NCBI GenBank assembly: GCA_003454835.1
Contig: DMTA01000451.1
Location: forward strand, 1-17,424
Origin: Achromobacter sp.
GTDB lineage: Bacteria; Pseudomonadota; Gammaproteobacteria; Burkholderiales; Burkholderiaceae_B
Reading direction: 5' to 3'
Length of the DNA: 17,424 nt
Shown: one piece after another, positions 1-6,726 of the stretch
How the letters are laid out: each line of letters opens with the position of its first letter
Numbering within the stretch: position 1 is the first letter of the stretch
The notes under the pieces: generated by a model
Database searches by the model: none
Seen by the model: the letters and a program-made list of their open reading frames with translations, nothing else
What the model was told of the DNA's origin: nothing
Program-made: the position numbers and the translations under genes

Positions 1-45
1 GCCGGATCGCCGGCCGCCGGATCGCCGGCCGCCGGACCGTGCGTC
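1..45. repeat. 15-bp hairpin tandem repeat at left edge
   Basis: Two full copies of a 15-base unit lie at 1-15 and 16-30, and a third, degraded copy starts at 31. Each full unit is GCCGG-ATCG-CCGGC plus one spacer C, so it can fold as a 5-bp stem with a 4-base loop. The array probably extends left beyond the window. It lies upstream of the monooxygenase ATG, and no start codon or ribosome-binding site ties it to that gene. Read on the minus strand, one frame would encode Ala-Gly-Asp-Pro-Ala repeats, the same peptide as the thioesterase tail at 12932-13081. Confidence 0.75.
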
Positions 46-87
46 CGCCACGACAACGACCGCCCGCCTCGGGCAAGGAGACATGAC

Positions 88-1893
88 ATGCCGATCGACC
101 ACGCCGCCGACGCCGCCTTGGACGCGTTGCTCGCGCAGCTGAACACTGCGCTGGGCAACAAGGACATCGACGCCGTCGCCCGGATGTTCCAGGACGAATG
201 CTATTGGCGCGACCTGGTGCTGTTTTCCTGGAACCTGCGCACGCTGGAAGGCCAGGACCAGATCCGCGACATGCTGGAACACCAGTTGCAACAGGTCGAG
301 CCGGTGCGCTTCACCCGCGACGAGGCCGAGGCGTCCACCGACGACAACGGCCTGCTGCAGGGCTGGTTCCGCGTCGACACGAATCTGGCGCGCGGCTATG
401 GCCACATCCGCGTCAAGGACGGCAAGATCTGGACGCTGCTCACCACGATGTCGGAACTGAAGGGACACGAAGAGCCGAGCGGCGTGCGCCGCCCGATGGG
501 CGCGCAGCACGGCAGCAGCCGCGAACGCCAGACCTGGCTGGAAAAGCGCGAGCGCGAAGCCGCCGAACTGGGCTACGAGACCCAGCCCTACGTGCTGATC
601 ATCGGCGGCGGGCAGGGCGGCATCGCGCTGGGCGCGCGTCTGCGCCAACTCGACGTACCCACGCTCATCCTCGAAAAGAACGAGCGTGCCGGCGACAGTT
701 GGAGAAAGCGCTACAAGTCGCTGTGCCTGCACGACCCGGTCTGGTATGACCACCTGCCCTACATTCCTTTTCCCGAGAACTGGCCCGTTTTCGCGCCCAA
801 GGACAAGATCGGCGACTGGCTCGAGATGTACACGAAGGTGATGGAGCTGAACTACTGGACCTCCACCGCGTGCGAGTCGGCGCGCTACGACGAGGACAAG
901 CAGGAATGGGAGGTCCAGGTCGTGCGCGAGGGCAAGCCCGTCGTGCTGCGGCCCAAGCAGCTCGTGCTGGCTACCGGCATGTCGGGCAAGCCGAACATCC
1001 CCAGCTTTCCGGGGCAGGACGAATTCCAGGGCGAACAGCAGCACTCCTCGCGCCATCCCGGCCCCGACGCCTACCGCGGCAAGAACGTCGTCGTCATCGG
1101 CGCCAACAATTCGGCCCATGACATCTGCGCGGCGCTGTGGGAAGGCGGCGCCAACGTCACGATGGTGCAGCGCTCGTCCACGCACATCGTGCGCTCCGAG
1201 ACGCTGATGGACATCGGGCTGGGCGGGCTGTATTCCGAGCAGGCGCTGGCCAACGGCATGACCACGCGCAAGGCCGACCTGACCTTCGCGTCGGTGCCCT
1301 ACAAGATCCTGGCGCAATTCCAGATCCCGCTCTACGAGCAGATGCGTGAGCGCGACGCCGAGTTCTACCGGAAGCTGGAAGCCGCCGGCTTCATGCTGGA
1401 TTGGGGCGACGACGGCTCGGGCCTCTTCATGAAATACCTGCGGCGCGGCTCTGGCTATTACATCGACGTGGGCGCGTGCGACCTCATCATCGACGGCAGC
1501 ATCAAGCTGCAATCGCGCACTGACGTCAGCCGCCTGACGCGCGACGCCGTCGTCCTGACCAATGGCGTCACCCTGCCCGCCGACCTGGTGGTCTACGCCA
1601 CCGGCTACGGCTCGATGAACGGCTGGGCGGCGGATCTGATCAGTCCCGAGGTCGCGGACAAGGTGGGCAAGTGCTGGGGATTGGGGTCGGACACCACCAA
1701 GGATCCCGGCCCGTGGGAAGGCGAACAGCGCAACATGTGGAAGCCCACACAGCAGGAGGCGCTGTGGTTCCACGGCGGCAACCTGCACCAGTCGCGCCAT
1801 TACTCGCAGTATCTGTCCCTGCAATTGAAAGCGCGCCACGCCGGCATTCCCGTGCACGTGTATGGGATGCAGGAGGTGCACCACACGCGGTAG
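88..1893 (+). CDS. FAD/NAD(P)H-dependent monooxygenase with N-terminal NTF2/SnoaL-like domain
   Basis: The 601-residue protein has two parts. Residues about 8-125 look like an NTF2/SnoaL-type alpha+beta domain. Residues about 165-595 are a class B flavoprotein monooxygenase of the FMO/YUCCA type. Visible motifs are the FAD-binding GGGQGG at 173-178, an FxGxxxHS signature at 313-320, the second nucleotide-binding motif GANNSAHD at 338-345, and ATG motifs near 295 and in the C-terminal region (VYATGYG). Members of this class insert one oxygen atom into a soft nucleophile or a ketone using NAD(P)H and O2; the substrate here is unknown. The protein is expected in the cytoplasm because no signal peptide is seen. 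The ATG at 88 is preceded by AAGGAG at 75-80 with good spacing; the ATG at 83 is out of frame. Nothing in the downstream GntR/acnD operon clearly shares its pathway. Confidence 0.88.
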   Translation: MPIDHAADAALDALLAQLNTALGNKDIDAVARMFQDECYWRDLVLFSWNLRTLEGQDQIRDMLEHQLQQVEPVRFTRDEAEASTDDNGLLQGWFRVDTNLARGYGHIRVKDGKIWTLLTTMSELKGHEEPSGVRRPMGAQHGSSRERQTWLEKREREAAELGYETQPYVLIIGGGQGGIALGARLRQLDVPTLILEKNERAGDSWRKRYKSLCLHDPVWYDHLPYIPFPENWPVFAPKDKIGDWLEMYTKVMELNYWTSTACESARYDEDKQEWEVQVVREGKPVVLRPKQLVLATGMSGKPNIPSFPGQDEFQGEQQHSSRHPGPDAYRGKNVVVIGANNSAHDICAALWEGGANVTMVQRSSTHIVRSETLMDIGLGGLYSEQALANGMTTRKADLTFASVPYKILAQFQIPLYEQMRERDAEFYRKLEAAGFMLDWGDDGSGLFMKYLRRGSGYYIDVGACDLIIDGSIKLQSRTDVSRLTRDAVVLTNGVTLPADLVVYATGYGSMNGWAADLISPEVADKVGKCWGLGSDTTKDPGPWEGEQRNMWKPTQQEALWFHGGNLHQSRHYSQYLSLQLKARHAGIPVHVYGMQEVHHTR

Positions 1894-1906
1894 GCGCCGG
1901 AAAAAC

Positions 1907-1941
1907 GGGGCGCTCGGGCGGCTTGCCGGCCCTTGCGCCCC
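1907..1941 (+). terminator. GC-rich inverted repeat after the monooxygenase gene
   Basis: GGGGCGC (1907-1913) pairs perfectly with GCGCCCC (1935-1941), and GGGC/GCCC can form an inner stem. It begins 14 bases after the monooxygenase stop codon. There is no T-run after it, so it may be an mRNA-stabilising hairpin rather than an intrinsic terminator. Confidence 0.4.
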
Positions 1942-1958
1942 ACCCCGGCCGGGTAGTA

Positions 1959-1970
1959 AATTGTTGACAC
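1959..1970 (+). promoter_or_regulatory. Putative GntR operator, distal copy
   Basis: AATTGTTGACAC matches the proximal element at 2022-2033 at 11 of 12 positions. TTGTnGACA is the kind of half-symmetric site bound by FCD-type GntR regulators. It contains a perfect TTGACA (1964-1969), but no convincing -10 lies 16-18 bases downstream, where the terminator-like stem sits instead. Confidence 0.4.
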
Positions 1971-1973
1971 TTC

Positions 1974-1995
1974 AACGCGCCAAACGCGCGTTTTT
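1974..1995 (+). terminator. Intrinsic terminator-like hairpin between monooxygenase and gntR
   Basis: AACGCGC (1974-1980) and GCGCGTT (1986-1992) form a perfect 7-bp stem with the loop CAAAC, and the T-run ends at 1995 (five Ts at 1991-1995). This is the classical shape of a rho-independent terminator. It most likely ends transcription from the monooxygenase gene. It could instead be an attenuator in a gntR leader if transcription starts upstream of it. Confidence 0.5.
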
Positions 1996-2021
1996 CCGGT
2001 TATCACCCCTAAAACTGGACG

Positions 2022-2033
2022 AATTGTCGACAC
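2022..2033 (+). promoter_or_regulatory. Putative GntR operator at the gntR start codon
   Basis: AATTGTCGACAC ends one base before the gntR ATG and contains the perfect 8-base palindrome TGTCGACA. Repressor bound here would block transcription or early elongation of gntR-acnD-prpF, so autoregulation is a natural inference. No clear Shine-Dalgarno sequence is present in this stretch, so the operator also occupies the place where one would be expected. Confidence 0.45.
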
Positions 2034-2034
2034 G

Positions 2035-2745
2035 ATGAGCAAAGTGCTCACCCTTCCAGGCACGCCGCCCCCCGACGGCGAAACCCTGTCGGACCACATC
2101 TTCCGCAAGATCCAGTCCGCCATCGTCAAGGGCGAAATCGCCCCGGGCAGCAAGATCTCCGAACCCGAGCTGGCGCGCATCCATGGCGTCAGCCGCGGTC
2201 CGCTGCGCGAAGCCCTGCATCGTCTGGAAGGCCAGAAGCTGCTCGTTCGCGTGCCGCACGCCGGCGCGCGCGTCGTGTCCCTGTCGATCCAGGAACTGGT
2301 CGAACTCTACGAAATCCGCGAATCGCTGGAAGGCACCGCCTGCCGCCTGGCCGCCGAGCGCATGCCGCCGTCGGAAATCGACGAGCTGCGCGGCGTGCTG
2401 GAAGCGCACGAGCGCGACGAAGCCTTCCAGGCGGGGCTGGGCTATTACCAGCAGGAAGGGGACTACGATTTCCACTACCGCATCGTCAAGGGCAGCGGCA
2501 ACCAGATGCTGTTTCGCATGCTGTGCGACGAGCTCTATCAGTTGGCGCGCATGTATCGCATCCAGTTTTCGACGACGCCCAACCGCCCCCGGCAGGCCTA
2601 TGCCGAGCACCACCGCATTCTGGACGCCATCGCCGACGGCGACGGCGAGCTGGCCGAACTTCTGATGCGCCGGCACATCCGCGCATCCCGCATCAACATC
2701 GAACAACAGATCGCGCAAAGCACCCAACAGCGCACGGAGGCATGA
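2035..2745 (+). CDS. GntR family transcriptional regulator, FCD subfamily
   Basis: The 236-residue protein has an N-terminal winged helix-turn-helix (about residues 18-82, with GVSRGPLREALHRLE as the recognition part). An all-helical FCD ligand domain follows (about 88-225). Likely metal or ligand residues of FCD proteins are visible: Asp145 and His147 (DFHYRI), His192/His193 (EHHRILDAI) and His214. The size is usual for the subfamily. It is the first gene of the operon with acnD and prpF, and its TGA overlaps the acnD ATG by one base, so it is probably the local regulator of this methylcitrate branch. The effector could be a tricarboxylate such as 2-methylcitrate; that is inference. The ribosome-binding site is weak, and an operator-like repeat abuts the ATG. 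Confidence 0.88.
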   Translation: MSKVLTLPGTPPPDGETLSDHIFRKIQSAIVKGEIAPGSKISEPELARIHGVSRGPLREALHRLEGQKLLVRVPHAGARVVSLSIQELVELYEIRESLEGTACRLAAERMPPSEIDELRGVLEAHERDEAFQAGLGYYQQEGDYDFHYRIVKGSGNQMLFRMLCDELYQLARMYRIQFSTTPNRPRQAYAEHHRILDAIADGDGELAELLMRRHIRASRINIEQQIAQSTQQRTEA

Positions 2746-5360
2746 TGAACAAGTCGTACCGCAAGAACCTGCCCGGCACCCGCCTAGACTACTACGACGC
2801 CCGCGCGGCCGTGGAGGCCATCGCGCCCGGCGCGTATGACGGCCTGCCCTACACGTCTCGCGTCCTGGCTGAAAACCTGGTGCGCCGCTGCGAGCCCGCA
2901 CTATTGACCGACGCGCTCAAGCAGCTCATCGAACGCCGCCGCGACCTGGACTTTCCGTGGTTTCCGGCGCGCGTGGTCTGTCATGACATCCTGGGCCAGA
3001 CCGCGTTGGTGGACCTGGCGGGTCTGCGCGACGCCATCGCCGACAAGGGCGGCGACCCGGCCAAGGTCAATCCCGTGGTGCCGGTGCAGCTGATCGTGGA
3101 CCACTCGCTGGCGGTGGAATACGACGGCAACGATCCGGACGCCTTCGCCAAGAACCGCGCAGTGGAAGACCGCCGCAACGAAGACCGTTTCCATTTCATC
3201 GACTGGACCAAGCAGGCCTTCGAGAACATCGAAGTCGTGCCGCCGGGCAACGGCATCATGCACCAGATCAATCTGGAGCGGATGTCGCCGGTGATCTACA
3301 CGCAGGACGGCGTGGCCTTCCCGGACACGCTGGTCGGCACCGACAGCCACACCCCGCACGTGGACGCGCTGGGCGTCATCGCCATCGGCGTGGGCGGCCT
3401 GGAAGCCGAAAACGTCATGCTGGGCCGCGCGTCGTGGATGCGCCTGCCCGACATCGTCGGCGTCGAGCTGTCCGGCCGCGCGCAGCCCGGCATCACCGCG
3501 ACCGACATCGTGCTGACCCTGACCGAATTCCTGCGCAAGGAGAAGGTGGTGGGCGCGTACCTGGAGTTCTACGGCGAAGGCGCGACCAGCCTGACGCTGG
3601 GCGACCGCGCCACCATTTCGAACATGGCGCCGGAATATGGCGCCACCGCCGCGATGTTCTCCATCGACCAGCAGACCATCGACTACCTGCGCCTGACCGG
3701 CCGCGAGGACGAGCAGATTGCGCTGGTGGAAAACTACGCCAAGACCGCCGGCCTGTGGTCCGACAGCCTGACCGCCGTGCAGTACGAACGCGTGCTGCGC
3801 TTTGACCTGTCAACCGTCGTGCGCACGCTGGCCGGCCCGTCCAACCCCCATCGCCGCCTGCCGGTGTCGGACCTGGCCGAGCGCGGCATCGCTGGCGTGG
3901 TCGAGAACCAGCCGGGCCTGATGCCCGACGGCGCCGTCATCATCGCCGCCATCACCAGCTGCACCAACACCAGCAACCCGCGCAACGTGATCGCCGCGGG
4001 CCTCTTGGCGCGCAACGCCAACCGCGCGGGCCTCGTGCGCAAGCCGTGGGTCAAGAGCTCGCTGGCGCCGGGATCCAAGGCCGTGCAGCTCTATCTGGAA
4101 GAAGCCGGCCTCACGCAGGATCTGGAACAGCTGGGCTTTGGCGTCGTGGCATTCGCCTGTACCACGTGCAACGGCATGTCCGGCGCGCTGGACCCGAAGA
4201 TCCAGCAGGAAATCATCGACCGCGATCTGTACGCCACCGCCGTGCTGTCCGGCAACCGCAACTTCGACGGCCGCATCCATCCGTACGCCAAGCAGGCCTT
4301 CCTGGCCTCGCCGCCGCTGGTCGTGGCCTACGCCATTGCGGGCACGATCCGCTTCGATATCGAGCGCGACGTGCTGGGCGTGGGCGCCGATGGCCGCGAG
4401 ATCCGCCTGAAGGACATCTGGCCCAGCGACGACGAGATCGACGCCATGGTCAAGTCGGCGGTCAAGCCCGAGCAGTTCCGCAAGGTCTACGCCCCCATGT
4501 TCGGCATCAAGGACGACCGCCAGACCGCCGTCAGCCCGCTGTACGACTGGCGCCCGCAGAGCACGTACATCCGCCGTCCGCCGTACTGGGAAGGCGCGCT
4601 GGCCGGCGAACGCACGCTGCGCGGCATGCTGCCGCTGGCCGTGCTGGGCGACAACATCACCACCGACCACCTGTCGCCGTCCAACGCCATCCTGATGGAC
4701 AGCGCCGCGGGCGAATACCTGGACAAGATGGGCTTGCCGGAAGAAGACTTCAACTCGTACGCCACGCACCGCGGCGACCACCTGACCGCGCAGCGCGCCA
4801 CGTTTGCCAACCCCAAGCTCTTCAACGAAATGGTGAAGAACGCCGACGGCACGGTGCAGCAAGGCTCGCTGGCGCGCGTGGAACCGGAAGGCCAGGTCAT
4901 GCGCATGTGGGAAGCCATCGAGACCTACATGGACCGCAAGCAGCCGCTGATCATCGTGGCCGGCGCCGATTATGGCCAAGGCTCGTCGCGCGACTGGGCC
5001 GCCAAGGGTGTGCGCCTGGCCGGCGTGGAAGCCATCGTGGCCGAAGGCTTCGAGCGCATCCACCGCACCAACCTGATCGGCATGGGCGTGCTGCCGCTGG
5101 AATTCAAGCCGGGCGTTGACCGCAAGACGCTGAATCTTGACGGCACCGAAAGCTACGACGTCATCGGCCAGCGCAAGCCGCGCGCGGACCTGACGCTGGT
5201 CATCCACCGCCGCAACGGCAGCACCGAACAGGTGCCGGTGACCTGCCGCCTGGATACCGCAGAAGAAGTGTCCATTTACGAAGCCGGCGGCGTGCTGCAG
5301 CGCTTTGCCCAGGATTTCCTGGAAGCCGCCTCCGCGACGGACGCCGGCAAGCTGGCCTGA
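2745..5360 (+). CDS. acnD: AcnD-type 2-methylcitrate dehydratase, Fe/S-dependent (aconitase family)
   Basis: The 871-residue protein has aconitase architecture throughout. The [4Fe-4S] ligand cysteines are visible as Cys406 (SCTNTSNP) and Cys472/Cys475 (ACTTCNG). The C-terminal swivel domain carries GADYGQGSSRDWAAKG, with the substrate-binding Ser-Ser-Arg region. The N-terminus, its length near 870, and the pairing with prpF point to AcnD rather than housekeeping AcnA. AcnD dehydrates 2-methylcitrate to a 2-methylaconitate isomer in propionate breakdown, and PrpF then isomerises it. The start at 2745 lies 4 bases after GGAGG (2736-2740). The in-frame ATG at 2742 is only one base from that SD and is less likely. 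The TGATG overlap with gntR suggests translational coupling. A longer upstream reading in the same frame runs through gntR and is not real. Confidence 0.92.
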   Translation: MNKSYRKNLPGTRLDYYDARAAVEAIAPGAYDGLPYTSRVLAENLVRRCEPALLTDALKQLIERRRDLDFPWFPARVVCHDILGQTALVDLAGLRDAIADKGGDPAKVNPVVPVQLIVDHSLAVEYDGNDPDAFAKNRAVEDRRNEDRFHFIDWTKQAFENIEVVPPGNGIMHQINLERMSPVIYTQDGVAFPDTLVGTDSHTPHVDALGVIAIGVGGLEAENVMLGRASWMRLPDIVGVELSGRAQPGITATDIVLTLTEFLRKEKVVGAYLEFYGEGATSLTLGDRATISNMAPEYGATAAMFSIDQQTIDYLRLTGREDEQIALVENYAKTAGLWSDSLTAVQYERVLRFDLSTVVRTLAGPSNPHRRLPVSDLAERGIAGVVENQPGLMPDGAVIIAAITSCTNTSNPRNVIAAGLLARNANRAGLVRKPWVKSSLAPGSKAVQLYLEEAGLTQDLEQLGFGVVAFACTTCNGMSGALDPKIQQEIIDRDLYATAVLSGNRNFDGRIHPYAKQAFLASPPLVVAYAIAGTIRFDIERDVLGVGADGREIRLKDIWPSDDEIDAMVKSAVKPEQFRKVYAPMFGIKDDRQTAVSPLYDWRPQSTYIRRPPYWEGALAGERTLRGMLPLAVLGDNITTDHLSPSNAILMDSAAGEYLDKMGLPEEDFNSYATHRGDHLTAQRATFANPKLFNEMVKNADGTVQQGSLARVEPEGQVMRMWEAIETYMDRKQPLIIVAGADYGQGSSRDWAAKGVRLAGVEAIVAEGFERIHRTNLIGMGVLPLEFKPGVDRKTLNLDGTESYDVIGQRKPRADLTLVIHRRNGSTEQVPVTCRLDTAEEVSIYEAGGVLQRFAQDFLEAASATDAGKLA

Positions 5361-5377
5361 CCGGCCGTTGTACAGAC

Positions 5378-5402
5378 CGGCGGGCGTGTGCAGCGCCCGC
5401 CG
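5378..5402 (+). other. Strong intercistronic hairpin after acnD
   Basis: CGGCGGGCG (5378-5386) and CGCCCGCCG (5394-5402) form a perfect 9-bp GC-rich stem around the 7-base loop TGTGCAG. It starts 17 bases after the acnD stop. No T-run follows. It could protect the 3' end of an acnD message, act as an RNA-processing site, or lower read-through into prpF. Confidence 0.5.
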
Positions 5403-5409
5403 CCCTGCT

Positions 5410-5479
5410 CCGATATTTCTGGACCGATATTTCTGGACCGATATTTCAGGACCGATATTTCAGGACCAATATTTCAGGA
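5410..5479 (+). repeat. Five tandem 14-bp repeats carrying SD-like cores, directly before prpF
   Basis: Five 14-base units run head to tail: 5410-5423, 5424-5437, 5438-5451, 5452-5465 and 5466-5479. The first two read CCGATATTTCTGGA, the next two have CAGGA at the end, and the fifth has CCAAT instead of CCGAT. Units three to five therefore each contain AGGA. The AGGA of the last unit (5476-5479) lies 7 bases before the prpF ATG, so the repeat supplies the ribosome-binding site. The AT-rich units contrast with the GC-rich surroundings. A unit of 14 is not a multiple of three, which argues against a coding role. Confidence 0.85.
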
Positions 5480-5486
5480 CCGACAC

Positions 5487-6671
5487 ATGGCACATGCTCC
5501 TCAAATCAAGATCGCCGCGACCTACATGCGCGGCGGCACCAGCAAAGGTGTGTTCTTCAAGCTGGACGACCTGCCCGAATCCGCCCGCGTGCCGGGCGCC
5601 GCGCGCGATGCGCTGCTCTTGCGCGTGATCGGCAGTCCCGATCCCTACGGCAAGCAGATCGACGGCATGGGCGCCGCCACGTCCAGCACCAGCAAGACCG
5701 TCATCGTCGCCAAAAGCGCGCGACCGGATCATGACGTGGACTACCTGTTCGGGCAGGTCTCCATCGACCAGCCCTTCGTGGACTGGAGCGGCAACTGCGG
5801 CAACCTGTCCGCCGCAGTCGGCCCCTTCGCCATCACCAACGGCCTCGTCGACCCCGCCCGTGTTCCGCAGGACGGCGTTGCAGTCGTTCGGATCTGGCAG
5901 GCCAACATCCAGAAGACGATCGTCGCGCACGTGCCCATCACCGGCGGCGCGGTGCAGGAAACCGGCGACTTTGAACTGGACGGCGTGACCTTCCCGGCCG
6001 CCGAACTGCGTCTGGAATTCATGGACCCCGCCGAGGAAGGCGACGGCGGCTCCATGTTCCCCACCGGCAACCTGGTCGACAACCTGGAAGTGCCGGGCAT
6101 CGGCACGTTCAAGGCCACGATGATCAACTCCGGCATCCCCACGATCTTCCTGGAAGCCGACGCACTGGGCTACAGCGGCACGGAACTGCAGGACGCGATC
6201 AATGGCGACAACGCCGCGCTGTCGCGCTTTGAGACCATCCGCGCCCACGGCGCACTGCGCATGGGCCTCATCAAGGACCTCGCCGAAGCCGCCAGCCGCC
6301 AGCACACGCCCAAGATTGCGTTTGTCGCCCCGCCCAAGGAATACATTTCGTCCAGCGGCAAGAAAATCGGCACGAGCGACATTGATGTGCTGGTGCGCGC
6401 GCTGTCCATGGGCAAGCTGCATCACGCCATGATGGGGACCGCGTCGGTCGCCATCGCCACGGCGGCGGCGGTGCCGGGCACGCTGGTGAACCTGGCGGCC
6501 GGCGGCGGCGAGCGCGACAACGTGTGCTTTGGCCACCCGTCGGGCACGCTGCGTGTCGGCGCGCAGGCGCAGTTGGTGGATGGCGACTGGAATGTGACCA
6601 AAGCCATCATGAGCCGCAGCGCGCGGGTGCTGATGGAAGGTCGGGTGCACGTGCCGCGCGAGGGGTTTTGA
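5487..6671 (+). CDS. prpF: PrpF, 2-methylaconitate cis-trans isomerase
   Basis: The 394-residue protein matches the PrpF family in length and motifs: RGGTSKGVFF near residues 15-24, the TSSTSK segment with Lys70, and SGNCGNLS with Cys104. The Lys/Cys pair corresponds by spacing to the presumed catalytic Lys and Cys of PrpF proteins, which have a diaminopimelate-epimerase-like fold. PrpF isomerises the 2-methylaconitate made by AcnD into the isomer that aconitase can rehydrate to 2-methylisocitrate. The ATG at 5487 was chosen because it follows AGGA by 7 bases and begins the conserved region. An upstream in-frame ATG at 5388 would translate the 14-bp repeats and is rejected. It is the last gene of the gntR-acnD-prpF unit and converges on the - strand gene ending at 6727. 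Confidence 0.93.
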   Translation: MAHAPQIKIAATYMRGGTSKGVFFKLDDLPESARVPGAARDALLLRVIGSPDPYGKQIDGMGAATSSTSKTVIVAKSARPDHDVDYLFGQVSIDQPFVDWSGNCGNLSAAVGPFAITNGLVDPARVPQDGVAVVRIWQANIQKTIVAHVPITGGAVQETGDFELDGVTFPAAELRLEFMDPAEEGDGGSMFPTGNLVDNLEVPGIGTFKATMINSGIPTIFLEADALGYSGTELQDAINGDNAALSRFETIRAHGALRMGLIKDLAEAASRQHTPKIAFVAPPKEYISSSGKKIGTSDIDVLVRALSMGKLHHAMMGTASVAIATAAAVPGTLVNLAAGGGERDNVCFGHPSGTLRVGAQAQLVDGDWNVTKAIMSRSARVLMEGRVHVPREGF

Positions 6672-6726
6672 TCAGAGAGGGGTAGATAGACCTCTGCAAT
6701 GCGAGCCGGCGGCGGCAGGGCGCGCA

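Noticed and set aside
1964..1992. Sigma-70 promoter using TTGACA at 1964
   Set aside because: Bases 16-18 downstream are GC-rich and lie in the terminator-like stem. No -10 is seen, so TTGACA is better explained as part of the operator-like repeat.
2523..2744. N-terminal extension of acnD into gntR
   Set aside because: The frame is open by chance through gntR. Family length and the SD at 2736-2740 place the start at 2745.
3810..5207. 465-residue - strand frame opposite acnD
   Set aside because: Antisense shadow of acnD, His/Arg/Ala-rich, with no known motif.
5388..5486. prpF start at the ATG at 5388
   Set aside because: It would translate the hairpin loop and the 14-bp repeats. The ATG at 5487 has the SD and matches the family N-terminus.
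6676..6695. AGAGG/CCTCT inverted repeat between prpF and the Tla3-like gene as a terminator
   Set aside because: Only a 5-bp stem with a 10-base loop and no T-run. Too weak to call.
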